A stretch of 33,413 nucleotides of DNA from a virus: IMG/VR virus record IMGVR_UViG_3300032325_000284, positions 1 to 33,413 of that record, one strand, 5' to 3'. Shown piece after piece: positions 13,466 through 20,926 of the stretch. The position numbers and the translations under genes were made by a program. The notes under the pieces are model-generated. The model saw nothing but the letters and a program-made list of their open reading frames with translations, did no database searches and had not been told where the DNA came from. Position 1 is the first letter of the stretch, and each line of letters starts with the position of its first letter.

Positions 13466-14125
13466 TTAAACTATTCTGAATAGTCCTTCCTTCTCTATGT
13501 ATGTTGTTCGGGCAATAAGAAATAGTCCCCTTCTTTCACAACTAAATGCCTCTACACAATAGCCAAAATACTGACCAAAAGCACCTCCCCTACGAACTGC
13601 CCCAGCGGGTCTGGGATTTGCTGGCATTTGTGTTCCGTTAATGATTGGTGGCATTTGATTGACCGTACCAAAGCTAATGTTCCCAAGTTTAATGGATGCA
13701 GTAGCATTGATGTTTCCCTTAATAAAATCTGTTTCGCTAACATCGGTTATAAATTCTGCCTCGATGGTTAGTGGCGGCCCATATATACCAGCACCGACTG
13801 TTGGGATTAGTCTTACGATTGCTGGGGGCAATCCAGTTGAAGTAGTTAGGCCCACATAGGTAACAAGCATTTGAGTAATGCCTCCGTCTTGTTCTTCTGT
13901 GGTAACAGATTCCACGACCATTCGTGGGTATGGTTTTGCAGAGGATGAAAAAACAGAATGAAGGGTGTTCTTCTCTGGAACAATCGCATCCCTATTGGAG
14001 GTCTTAATAGCATAAGCCTCTATAATTGTCTCTAGGCCATTAGGTTCCTTGTTGAAGTTTTGCCTCTGCAAAACTTTTGATGTGTTGGTTGCCCCGATTG
14101 AGTTTCCGATAATTACGCTTGCCAT
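13466..14125 (-). CDS. Distal tail protein candidate, unrecognised
   Basis: A 219-residue, beta-rich protein directly after the tape measure gene, the position of the distal tail or tip hub. It includes LVTYVGLTTSTGLPPAIVRL, an aromatic/Pro-rich middle, and a GGAFGQYFGYCVEAFSCERR segment. No domain can be named. No recognisable Dit, Tal or lambda J homologue exists elsewhere, so this protein is the best guess for the tip base (inference). Confidence 0.55.
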   Translation of the reverse strand: MASVIIGNSIGATNTSKVLQRQNFNKEPNGLETIIEAYAIKTSNRDAIVPEKNTLHSVFSSSAKPYPRMVVESVTTEEQDGGITQMLVTYVGLTTSTGLPPAIVRLIPTVGAGIYGPPLTIEAEFITDVSETDFIKGNINATASIKLGNISFGTVNQMPPIINGTQMPANPRPAGAVRRGGAFGQYFGYCVEAFSCERRGLFLIARTTYIEKEGLFRIV

Positions 14126-14126
14126 A

Positions 14127-15542
14127 TTATTTTACCACCGTTCCAGATTTCATCAAATCCACCAGAGCCTTGAGTGCTGTCAGAGTTTCTGCTGATAGTG
14201 AACTTTGTTCTTCACCGAGCTTACCCGATGGAGTAGCCCCGCCCTTTGTGAAAGCCCTCTCCCTTTCAAACTTGCTTGCGGCGGCCTCCCTTGCGAGTTG
14301 CGATGGGTCAACACCACTTATGCCACCTTGGATTCTCTCTGCTAATGAGGGCATCTCGCCAGCGACTTGTTGGGCGGCCAACTTCTCCCTATCCCTCTGG
14401 GTCGGGGCAATTCTCTCTGCTGTCTTAAAGTTTTCTGTTTTAAGTTGTTGCTCCCTTTGCTTCCTTGCGGTATCAAGGGCTTGCCGTCCAGCCGCACTTG
14501 CACCAAGAACTCCACCAGAAACATCGGTAGCTGTTTGTTGAGCCTTCTTCTGTTCCTCCCTAGCCCGATACGCATTACGGACAAGACGCTGAAAAGCCCT
14601 ATCGTCAGCATCGGTATCCATCTTAATCTTTTCATCTGTGTTGTAGCGTTCCTCACGATAGATGCGGTTGTTGTTGTCTATCTTTCTCTGCACTCGCTCT
14701 TGCTCTGTCTTTTTCTCCCTCGCCTCTGCTTGGTCTGCCAGCTTTTGTTCGGCATCAAAAACCATCTTATCGAATTTGATTTGAGATTCAAATCTGTCTT
14801 TAGATTGTTTATCGTAAATTGCATTTCGCCTTCTTATCATCATCTCGGCGGCATCTTCTAGGAACGATGTAGCTGATGACTGATTGGTCATTGATTGTGC
14901 GGTCTTTTGTTTCTTTCTATATTCATCATCGATCTCTCGTAATTTCTTACTTTCATCGTCCAATCCAAAGATAAGTTTTTCGTGAGCATTTTCACTTGCT
15001 ATTCCCTCTGCAAGTTTTGCATCCCTTAATCTTTGTTGTGTTTTGACTAATGCCTTAAGCTCCTCCGTTGCACCAGTCGTATCAGATATAAACTTCTGAA
15101 AGGGACTTCTATTTAGCTCTGCTAATTTATTGTTGATAGAAGCGATGTTCGCATCGACAGAAGCTATTTGGGCGATGGCTTCGGATAGGCTCATCGCTTG
15201 CCCAGCTTTTTCTATATCATCAAAAGACTTCTGGGCGTTTGTTGCTGTCTCCTTCAGCATCTCCCCCATTCGAGTGATTTGGTCTGTAAATAGCTTCACA
15301 GCCCCAATCGCTACCGCACCCATCAAAGACTTGCCAACAACTTGACCAAGGCTTTCAGCCGCCGAAGAAGCCACATCACTTGCATTCCTAGCCTCTGCCA
15401 AATTACGGCTAAAATTCTTAAATACAGCACCAGCTTTTTGACCGCTAACAGAAAGATTGGAAACCTCCTTTTGGACTCCTCGCAGTCCGGTCGTGGCTTT
15501 ACTGCCATCAATCTCGATCTCTCCTTTTAATACAAAAGCCAT
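14127..15542 (-). CDS. Tape measure protein
   Basis: A 471-residue, long helical protein downstream of the frameshifted chaperone genes, the canonical tape measure position. Residues 1-45 have a conserved tape-measure start (IEIDGSKATTGLRGVQKEVS). Residues 75-100 contain a small hydrophobic stretch (LMGAVAIGAVKLF). The rest is coiled coil, strongly charged, with REEQKKAQQ-type heptads. At about 0.15 nm per residue the tail would be near 70 nm, short for a siphovirus. No lytic domain is visible. Confidence 0.85.
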   Translation of the reverse strand: MAFVLKGEIEIDGSKATTGLRGVQKEVSNLSVSGQKAGAVFKNFSRNLAEARNASDVASSAAESLGQVVGKSLMGAVAIGAVKLFTDQITRMGEMLKETATNAQKSFDDIEKAGQAMSLSEAIAQIASVDANIASINNKLAELNRSPFQKFISDTTGATEELKALVKTQQRLRDAKLAEGIASENAHEKLIFGLDDESKKLREIDDEYRKKQKTAQSMTNQSSATSFLEDAAEMMIRRRNAIYDKQSKDRFESQIKFDKMVFDAEQKLADQAEAREKKTEQERVQRKIDNNNRIYREERYNTDEKIKMDTDADDRAFQRLVRNAYRAREEQKKAQQTATDVSGGVLGASAAGRQALDTARKQREQQLKTENFKTAERIAPTQRDREKLAAQQVAGEMPSLAERIQGGISGVDPSQLAREAAASKFERERAFTKGGATPSGKLGEEQSSLSAETLTALKALVDLMKSGTVVK

Positions 15543-15547
15543 ATATA

Positions 15548-16324
15548 TTACCTTGTTCTACTTACCTTGTCAGCAATCTCTTGTTGCTTTTGTGCAATCT
15601 TTATCTTCATATCTGCCTCTTCTGCATTGAGTGCGTCCTGCAAAGACTTTTGGCCTATTTTTGAAACGCCAGCGGCGGCATTAACAAATATGGCTTTTAC
15701 GACATCAGCAGTACCAATAATGTTGTTAATACCAAATCCCATTCCAGCACTTCCCTTAAGCGTTTTGAAGTATTTTAGCAAAACATTATCTGGTTGAATC
15801 GTTTTCCCAATAGTCTTTTTGCTAAAATAATTAAATGCTGGCAACCACCCTGCGGCTATGTATCCAGCAGATGACCTTGCCCGCTTAACAAACTTGTTGT
15901 AAAACTGGCTTGCTGTTCCACCCTTCTTTCCCCTGCCCGGCCCTGCTAATTTGGCTGGGAACTTGTTGTAGAATCCCAATCTCTTCCCTCTAGCAAGCCT
16001 CCAATTTGCAATCTTAAAAGCCTCTTGACTTCCCATATAATTAACAGTTGATTGCTTCTGGGTTGTCTTGCCGCCCTTACTCAACGCAACATATTCGCCC
16101 CTCTTCTTTGTTGTTTTAACATAAGAAGCCGTAACAGTTTCAACTGCCTTCATATCATCGGAAATCTCTTGTGGGTCTGCTTTGTCCGTTAGCTTGCTTG
16201 CCCTTGCACAAATGTTGGCCGCCCTGCGGTTAAGTTCGTTGATTCTGTCTCGGCGTGTTAGGTCTAGGTATAGGTCAATCGTCCTATTAAATTCCCTCAC
16301 ATCTAGCTTAAAGAAATTGCCCAT
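15548..16324 (-). CDS. Tail-associated basic protein, unrecognised
   Basis: A 258-residue, very basic protein between the chaperones and the tape measure. The first 40 residues (EFNRTIDLYLDLTRRDRINE then LNRRAANICARAS) vaguely resemble gp10/gpZ-type neck and tail-completion proteins. The middle is Gly/Lys-rich (GPGRGKKGGTAS), and the end is a charged coiled coil. Lambda has no gene here. It could be a minor tail or completion protein that has moved, or a DNA-contacting component. Confidence in the gene is high and in any role low. Confidence 0.6.
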   Translation of the reverse strand: MGNFFKLDVREFNRTIDLYLDLTRRDRINELNRRAANICARASKLTDKADPQEISDDMKAVETVTASYVKTTKKRGEYVALSKGGKTTQKQSTVNYMGSQEAFKIANWRLARGKRLGFYNKFPAKLAGPGRGKKGGTASQFYNKFVKRARSSAGYIAAGWLPAFNYFSKKTIGKTIQPDNVLLKYFKTLKGSAGMGFGINNIIGTADVVKAIFVNAAAGVSKIGQKSLQDALNAEEADMKIKIAQKQQEIADKVSRTR

Positions 16325-16340
16325 AAGATTCTTCTTTGTG

Positions 16341-16927
16341 TTAAACTAGACCTAATAACCTCTCTAGGCTTGCCCTATCCTCGCCTATTTCTGTAAGCAC
16401 TCGCCTACACTTCACCCCATTTTGCCATAGGTAAGTGTGCGTTGCTTGCGTAATTAAGGCTAAAGGAATGTCCCATAAGATATAGTCTATGCCCCAACCA
16501 GTTCGTTCTGCCAACGAGAACACAAAACTTGCTGTTCCCGCTGGCGTTAGGCGTTTCCCAAGTCGGGCTGGTGCGGGGCTGGGATAACATCAACTTTGCC
16601 CTTCTGGGCTTCGTCTAAAATGTTGGAAACGATGGTCGTGGCTACTTCACGATCTGCCTCTGTCTTTCCTTCGATGTATTCCATTATCTTTTCCCTAAAC
16701 AAGTTCTTGTTCCAAGCCAGTTTGATTGCTTCCTTCTTGTTCTTGGCTAGAAGAATGTGGACATAGATAAATGACCAGATAAAATAGAATGAGGAATCCT
16801 CATCGTCCCTAACTTGCAAAAGGAGCAAGCGAGAGCCTTCCGTGTAGGGTGCTAGTTTCTCGCCCATAAACTCCTTTTCTGGGGATATAAATGCCGAGTT
16901 TAGTTCTTCTTCAAGTGAGATGCTCAT
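16341..16927 (-). CDS. Tail assembly chaperone, -1 frameshift fusion (lambda GT-like)
   Basis: Translation of the 126-residue upstream frame can slip -1 at G GGA AAC (16559-16553) and continue for 70 codons to a stop at 16341, giving about 195 residues. The downstream part starts RLTPAGTASF, contains GWGIDYILWDIPLALITQA, and ends RASLERLLGLV. It has no own good start codon, which supports a fusion. In lambda the GT product links the tape measure to the tail tube during assembly. Its order, tube then chaperones then tape measure, matches, apart from the added 258-residue gene. Confidence 0.85.
16511..16559 (-). promoter_or_regulatory. Programmed -1 ribosomal frameshift signal
   Basis: The heptamer GGGAAAC (16559-16553) is in the X_XXY_YYZ phase of the upstream frame, two codons before its TAA stop. 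Eight bases downstream begins a 12-bp stem: CCAGCGGGAACA (16544-16533) pairs with TGTTCTCGTTGG (16522-16511), with two G-U pairs and a 10-base loop. Slippery site, spacer and stem together form the standard architecture; lambda G/GT uses GGGAAAG. Confidence 0.92.
16547..16927 (-). CDS. Tail assembly chaperone, zero-frame product (lambda G-like)
   Basis: A 126-residue acidic protein (LEEELNSAFISPEKEFMGEK at the N terminus), helical in the middle (FIWSFIYVHILLAKNKKEAI), with a Pro-rich end PAPHQPDLGNA just before the stop. Together with the frameshift extension it has the composition and position of lambda G. It would be the major product, with the fusion made at a few percent (family knowledge). 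It is coupled to the upstream gene by ATGA. Confidence 0.8.
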   Translation of the reverse strand: MSISLEEELNSAFISPEKEFMGEKLAPYTEGSRLLLLQVRDDEDSSFYFIWSFIYVHILLAKNKKEAIKLAWNKNLFREKIMEYIEGKTEADREVATTIVSNILDEAQKGKVDVIPAPHQPDLGNA

Positions 16928-17298
16928 AGATGCTTTAGAATTGCCCTTCTTTGCTCCGAGGTTGCGTTTTCTGATATGAGTAAAGTCTGCCCGCCCCTTT
17001 GTATCACCCGAACTGGAACGGCTCTTTTAAGCAATCCTAGGAAGGTTTCTCGGTTCTCTAGTGCGGCACGGACATAGCGAATAGGGCTTTCTGGGTCGCT
17101 TTTCATTTCTGACCAAGGGCGTTCCATTTCTGCCCTAGCCTCTGCCCCTGCCCCTGCCTCGAACCAGAAGGTAGCCTGAACCTCCCCACTTTCTTTTATA
17201 GTCCTTGTTACCGGGTCAATCGACCTTGGCTTTGCCCCAAACGAAGCAACGGCACTAGCCACTTTTATGTTAGTCGTTCCCCAATAGGCTTCGGTCAT
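16924..17298 (-). CDS. Tail protein of unknown role
   Basis: A 124-residue protein between the tail tube and the chaperone genes. It has a central acidic helix (AGAEARAEMERPWSEM), then AALENRETFLGLLKRAVPVR, and a C-terminal TSEQRRAILKHL helix. I recognise no family. The position suggests an accessory assembly factor or a tail-completion protein. It overlaps the chaperone start by ATGA. Confidence 0.55.
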   Translation of the reverse strand: MTEAYWGTTNIKVASAVASFGAKPRSIDPVTRTIKESGEVQATFWFEAGAGAEARAEMERPWSEMKSDPESPIRYVRAALENRETFLGLLKRAVPVRVIQRGGQTLLISENATSEQRRAILKHL

Positions 17299-17333
17299 AA
17301 GTTTAGGATTTCATTAGAGGATTAGAACCTCTA

Positions 17334-17681
17334 TTAGCTTACGTTCGGATAGCCAGTAGCCGAGATGTCGAGGGTCACAAACGCATCGTTAGACTTGTTT
17401 AGCGTGATGGAGTCGATGCGAGTTGTTCCGAGGGTGGTTGCATTCGCCAAGGCCGCAAGAGCCGCCCCTGCGGTCACATTGTAAGCACCAGTAATAGCAA
17501 CCGAGAGTGAGTAGGAGGTCGTGGCGTTGAAGAATCCAACGGCAACTATATCCCCTTGATTATTTCTAACCTCATTCTTCTCGATATTTCGAGCCTCTGA
17601 AAAGCTCTGAACTAAACCGATACCAGCTTCCGCAACCAAGCCGAAGGAAAGACCAGTCGTGCCAATCGTGACGGCGGGCAT
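17334..17681 (-). CDS. Major tail (tube) protein candidate
   Basis: A 115-residue beta-rich protein. VRNNQGDIVAVGFFNATTSY (38-57) followed by SLSVAITGAYN, an ALAALANATTLG helix, and a final DAFVTLDISATGYPN strand match the small tail-tube fold as I know it from short tube proteins. It sits two genes before the frameshifted chaperones, the standard position. A GAGG motif lies 10 bases before its ATG, and an 11-codon leader frame with a stronger ribosome site overlaps its start. Confidence 0.7.
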   Translation of the reverse strand: MPAVTIGTTGLSFGLVAEAGIGLVQSFSEARNIEKNEVRNNQGDIVAVGFFNATTSYSLSVAITGAYNVTAGAALAALANATTLGTTRIDSITLNKSNDAFVTLDISATGYPNVS

Positions 17682-17716
17682 TAGATTGAAACCTCGTTAG
17701 AAAGTGTGTTTTGCAT
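17681..17716 (-). CDS. 11-residue leader peptide upstream of the tail tube gene
   Basis: AAGGAG four bases before ATG (17716) is among the strongest ribosome sites in the genome. It opens the frame MQNTLSNEVSI, which ends in TAA overlapping the tail-tube ATG as TAATG. Such a leader could deliver terminating ribosomes to the tube start and raise its expression. Chance is possible because the frame is short. Confidence 0.4.
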   Translation of the reverse strand: MQNTLSNEVSI

Positions 17717-17738
17717 AATCTCCTTCGCTTGTGTCAAA

Positions 17739-18014
17739 TTATCGTGGGAACACCCGCACCTTTATGAGTTCCCAGATTGTAGAGAATACCGCCCCAGACA
17801 CTAGGGCAACCAGCCATAGCTTTGTTTTGATGGTATGGGCATCCCTTTCTAGGGTATCTACCTTCGTGTTAATCTTATTTGTCCATTGAGCAAGTTCGCT
17901 AGTGTGACGCTCTAAAACCGAGATTATATTTTGCTGTCTTTCTTCTATTCTTGCGATGGCCTCTCGGACAGTAGATAAACGCTCTTGAAGTTCTGCAACT
18001 TGGTCTGCACTCAT
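17739..18014 (-). CDS. XhlA-like coiled-coil membrane protein
   Basis: A 91-residue protein. Residues 1-65 form a coiled coil (VAELQERLSTVREAIARIEE, then HTSELAQWTNKINTKVDTLE), residues 67-86 one membrane segment (WLVALVSGAVFSTIWELI), and the end is basic. This is the layout of XhlA-type accessory holins. It lies in the tail operon rather than the lysis block, which already has a holin. It may be a second lysis factor, or a membrane-anchored coiled coil with another role. It is coupled to the 51-residue gene by ATGA. Confidence 0.65.
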   Translation of the reverse strand: MSADQVAELQERLSTVREAIARIEERQQNIISVLERHTSELAQWTNKINTKVDTLERDAHTIKTKLWLVALVSGAVFSTIWELIKVRVFPR

Positions 18015-18166
18015 AGCGTAGCTCGCTCCGCACCGGGGGCAATCCTTACCATCCGCTCGCCTTTGTCGTTGTAGAATATCTCTATATAGCCCTCGGCCTC
18101 CAAGAACTTGAGGCTTGCCATAAAGTCCCGCCAGCTAGGAGTCTCTTGATCTTCCGTTGCACTCAT
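18011..18166 (-). CDS. 51-residue small protein
   Basis: ATG at 18166, TGA at 18011, overlapping both neighbours by ATGA. The protein is soluble-looking and acidic: WRDFMASLKFLEAEGYIEIF, then a DKGERMVRI strand. The helix followed by strands recalls a tiny wing-type fold, but no family is recognised. Its evidence is the perfect operon fit. Confidence 0.6.
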   Translation of the reverse strand: MSATEDQETPSWRDFMASLKFLEAEGYIEIFYNDKGERMVRIAPGAERATL

Positions 18167-18288
18167 TCGCTTTTTACTTTGCCAGCATCCTCGGCGGCTT
18201 GCATCATCTCGTAGTTCGGCAGGGCTTTATTGTCCGTGTGCTTTGGTGAACAAGAGCAGAACAATAGGGCTAGGGCTAGGATGGGCAT
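18163..18288 (-). CDS. 41-residue lipoprotein-like microprotein
   Basis: ATG at 18288, TGA at 18163, overlapping the next ATG by ATGA. A short hydrophobic start (MPILALALLFCSCS) with two Cys resembles a lipoprotein signal, followed by a polar 28-residue tail. Its pairing with a membrane coiled-coil protein two genes later recalls a spanin pair, but that function is already covered near the endolysin. The ATG follows a TATAAT-like stretch and lacks a Shine-Dalgarno. Confidence 0.5.
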   Translation of the reverse strand: MPILALALLFCSCSPKHTDNKALPNYEMMQAAEDAGKVKSE

Positions 18289-18325
18289 AATTATATTAGG
18301 TGTTAAATGCTTGAAAAAGGATTGA

Positions 18326-18748
18326 TTATTGAGGGGTGCAAATAAGGCTCATCTTCAATCCCCTTTGCCAAGCCCTTTTAGCCGTTCTAATGGTTGGGGT
18401 TTGCCCGGTGATTCGTGCCGTATAAACCTTTGTATTGACTATATTGTTTTGAATCTTGGTAAAGAGGGGAGGAGTTTCAGAGTAGAAAGCCTCGAAGATC
18501 GAGCAGTATTCAGCGTCAAAATCGGCTTGGCTAACCTTGGCCGCCGTGTCGGAGTAGTCGATTGTAACGGCTACTTCATAAACCCCAGTATAGTTTCCAA
18601 GAACTTGCCCCCCCACCGATGCGGAGATTGTGGCGAATGGGAATAGCTTTGCCCCTATCCGATTGGTCTTATAGACATTCAGACCAGAGATTCCGACAAG
18701 CAAATCCTCTAGTGCATCCTCAACATTGATTTGAACGCTGTTGCTCAT
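18326..18748 (-). CDS. Neck/tail-completion protein, copy B of a tandem pair
   Basis: A 140-residue protein from ATG 18748, chosen because it makes an ATGA overlap with the upstream gene. It aligns along its whole length with the neighbouring 138-residue protein: VEDALEDLLVGISGLNVY matches VENALLNVVSGVTGVNFF, then FDAEYCSIFEAFY matches FDAKFYDILEQLY, and ARITGQTPTIRTAKRAWQRG matches AKVTGDTPAVISQNRTWSRA. This is the position of lambda Z/U-type proteins that close the tail and join it to the head. Which of the two plays which part is unknown. Confidence 0.65.
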   Translation of the reverse strand: MSNSVQINVEDALEDLLVGISGLNVYKTNRIGAKLFPFATISASVGGQVLGNYTGVYEVAVTIDYSDTAAKVSQADFDAEYCSIFEAFYSETPPLFTKIQNNIVNTKVYTARITGQTPTIRTAKRAWQRGLKMSLICTPQ

Positions 18749-19161
18749 TTCTTTGCGGTTGCTGTGATGTCTAGGGTCATAGCCCTTGACCAAGTGCGAT
18801 TCTGGCTTATGACAGCGGGAGTATCCCCAGTAACCTTTGCCACATAAAAAGTTATGTTTGAGTTGGTCGTTAAATAACTAGCAAGGTCTGGCGAGCGATA
18901 GAGTTGTTCTAGGATGTCGTAAAATTTTGCATCAAAGGCGGTTCGTGCGGTTGTGTCTGCCCTTGCCACATAGGTTATCGAGGCGGGCGTTTTGAACACC
19001 CCAGAAAAAGGCACAAGTTCCTCCGACCCAATTTGAGCTTGAACCGTTACGCTCGGCATCGTCCTAGCCGTGCCTCTCTCACTTGTAAAGAAGTTCACCC
19101 CAGTAACACCAGAAACTACATTAAGGAGGGCGTTCTCCACCTCCCTCTCAATCGAGGCCAT
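18745..19161 (-). CDS. Neck/tail-completion protein, copy A of a tandem pair
   Basis: A 138-residue alpha/beta protein, paralogous to the next gene (see that entry). N-terminal helix (REVENALLNVVSGVTG), strands around MPSVTVQAQIG and ASITYVARA, a FDAKFYDILEQLYRS helix, and a final AMTLDITAT strand. This alternation fits tail terminator-like proteins. Its start is coupled to the stopper candidate upstream. Confidence 0.65.
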   Translation of the reverse strand: MASIEREVENALLNVVSGVTGVNFFTSERGTARTMPSVTVQAQIGSEELVPFSGVFKTPASITYVARADTTARTAFDAKFYDILEQLYRSPDLASYLTTNSNITFYVAKVTGDTPAVISQNRTWSRAMTLDITATAKK

Positions 19162-19478
19162 TAGGTCGTAATCTCCGCAAGTTCGATGGTAAAGGAAAGG
19201 CCATCTGTGCTTTGCGAAAATCCTCCGATCATCCGTTCGACACCACTAACTGTGCAGAGCGAGCCGATTACTGGGGCAGAGATTCCAGAAGCTAAAACAA
19301 CTAGGCTTTGCGTCACCCTAAACACCTCACCACCTATCTCCAACTCGCTTGCCGTTGTTAGGTCTGTAACAGAAGCAGAAACAGAGGTAGAACCCAAGCC
19401 AGTTACGGATTGATATAGGTCTTGAATCATATTAGACAAGTCCGTTGCGAAGTAGGAGGTGGGGATACTGCCAGCCAT
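19161..19478 (-). CDS. Head-tail stopper candidate (lambda FII-like)
   Basis: A 105-residue protein: a helix (FATDLSNMIQDLYQSVTG), then beta strands with GGEVFRVTQSLVVL, GSLCTVSGVERMIGG and SFTIELAEI. Size and the strand pattern around 'GSLCTVSG' fit FII-type stoppers, which cap the connector and receive the tail. It is the first structural gene after the glycan cassette. The assignment rests on size, order and fold pattern, so an alternative adaptor role remains open. Confidence 0.5.
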   Translation of the reverse strand: MAGSIPTSYFATDLSNMIQDLYQSVTGLGSTSVSASVTDLTTASELEIGGEVFRVTQSLVVLASGISAPVIGSLCTVSGVERMIGGFSQSTDGLSFTIELAEITT

Positions 19479-19494
19479 AAAACCACCTCTTATG

Positions 19495-20169
19495 TCAATC
19501 CATAGTTATCATACCTTCAAAGCTGAAAATGTTGTCGGTTTCCCATTCATCTTTCTGCGGAAAGAAGCCAGTTTGCTTGTCTCTCCTAGTTGCCGAAGCA
19601 AGGATAATCGGGGTGCTATTGATTGCCCAAAAGTCCGTAGCCCCACGGATTGCCTTTGCCATCTGCTCAACTGATGGGGCGGTGTAGGTGCTTAACCCTT
19701 GAATCTTGATATCATCTGGACATAGCACAAAGAAGTTGTCTTTGCCCATAGTTTGCCTAGCCCTAACAATTAGTTCTAGTGGGTTTCGATAGTAGCCTTG
19801 AGATAGCCCAAATGGGGCAACTAGGTTGTAAGTTTCTGGAAGTCCCTCGGCTAGCTTATCATCTAGCTTATCTAGGACAATGTTGGTCTTGTCTGCGTCC
19901 TTAATCTCTGGATGGCTATATACAAAGTCAGTCCAGCTTCTCTTGCTTTTCCGATAAGCCTCGTACTGGTTCGGCCATACTTCCAAATCAATAACATCCC
20001 CCATCCTATGCCCAGCCTTCACATAGCTAGTCAGTTCAAAAACTCCGTGATATTGGGCGAAGCAATCAAAGAAAACTTCGTGGCCTTGGTCGGCTAAATG
20101 CTTGGCGGCTGGGAGGCAACGAAGCACATCCCCCAACCTCTGCGAGTATTTGATAGTTTTAACACTCAT
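19495..20169 (-). CDS. GT9/GT-B-like glycosyltransferase
   Basis: A 224-residue protein from ATG 20169 (ATG inside the upstream gene's end; a TTG six bases earlier is possible). The start RLGDVLRCLPAAKHLADQGH (about 11-30) is the N-terminal Rossmann signature of heptosyltransferase-type GT9 enzymes. Later VAPFGLSQGYYRNPLE and FWAINSTPIILASA (near 183-196) match the donor-side GT-B motifs. It is shorter than the usual 320-350 residues, mainly by a reduced N-terminal half. It may still be active with a trimmed acceptor domain. It is the last gene of the six-gene glycan cassette. Confidence 0.7.
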   Translation of the reverse strand: MSVKTIKYSQRLGDVLRCLPAAKHLADQGHEVFFDCFAQYHGVFELTSYVKAGHRMGDVIDLEVWPNQYEAYRKSKRSWTDFVYSHPEIKDADKTNIVLDKLDDKLAEGLPETYNLVAPFGLSQGYYRNPLELIVRARQTMGKDNFFVLCPDDIKIQGLSTYTAPSVEQMAKAIRGATDFWAINSTPIILASATRRDKQTGFFPQKDEWETDNIFSFEGMITMD

Positions 20170-20926
20170 CAACAACGCTCTTATCTGTTATGAATGGGAA
20201 ATAATCTCTCAACCGAACTGGGCTTGTGGTTTGTTGGAGCTTCTCCCATCCCTCAACCAGCCCATTATACCCATAGAAATCTTCTTTGAATTGTGCTTGC
20301 TCCTTTGTGGTATAGGCGAAGTGGTCAAAGGTTAGCCCCCAAGTTTCAGTCACGCCCCTTGGAATCATCATCGACTGGACATTGAGTTTGGGGGGTTCGT
20401 GGCTAACAAACTCAACTCCCCTGCCCCACTTCCAAGCCCTCAACCATTCGTACCAATGCGAAGCAAATCCTTCCCTAGTCACAACTTTTTTATTCTGCCC
20501 AACATAATAGTTACAATGGAACTGCATCGCTCGCCCCTCCTCGCATCCCTTGAGATGCCCAAAGATTGCGTCTAGCTGGTCGGCTCTCCATATCTCGTCA
20601 GCATCAATCTGCATCACAACCCCCTTCTCCACCCCTTTCAATGCCTCGCCAATCATCGCCAGCTTGCCGGGGAAAGGCTTTGCTTGCCAATAGACTGAAA
20701 CATTCTCGCCCCTAATGCTTTCAAGGTATTCGTGCGTTCCGTCCACGCTCACAAAGTTCTTGTGATACTTCTCTGGAACTTGCTTGCACCAGCGGGTGCA
20801 TCCCAGAGGCTCGGCCACTCCCTCGACAATCTTCCACTCCCAAGGAATCTTTAGCTTTTGAAACTCTGTTAGATGCCTCTGGATGTAAGGCATCCCATTG
20901 AGGACGATGGTAAAGATCGTCAGCAT
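20159..20926 (-). CDS. GT-A-type glycosyltransferase (GT2-like)
   Basis: A 255-residue protein. TIFTIVLNGMPYIQRHL (3-19) is a GT2-like N terminus, and VVMQIDADEIWRADQLDAIF contains the D-x-D metal and nucleotide-sugar motif (DAD, about 108-110). The Trp/His-rich C-terminal half (FASHWYEWLRAWKWGRG) would form the acceptor side. Transfer of a sugar from a nucleotide-sugar donor is expected; donor and acceptor are not predictable. It overlaps the methyltransferase upstream by 7 bp and the GT9-like gene downstream by 11 bp. Confidence 0.8.
   Translation of the reverse strand: MLTIFTIVLNGMPYIQRHLTEFQKLKIPWEWKIVEGVAEPLGCTRWCKQVPEKYHKNFVSVDGTHEYLESIRGENVSVYWQAKPFPGKLAMIGEALKGVEKGVVMQIDADEIWRADQLDAIFGHLKGCEEGRAMQFHCNYYVGQNKKVVTREGFASHWYEWLRAWKWGRGVEFVSHEPPKLNVQSMMIPRGVTETWGLTFDHFAYTTKEQAQFKEDFYGYNGLVEGWEKLQQTTSPVRLRDYFPFITDKSVVDEC

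Noticed and set aside
14119-14861. Two plus-strand open frames of 140 and 164 codons
   Set aside because: Antisense to the tape measure gene, with Leu/Ser/Cys-rich composition from complementing Lys/Glu/Gln codons; no motif.
18270-18300. TATAAT before the 41-residue lipoprotein-like gene
   Set aside because: No -35 match at the right distance, and the hexamer lies only two bases before the ATG, too close to serve that gene.
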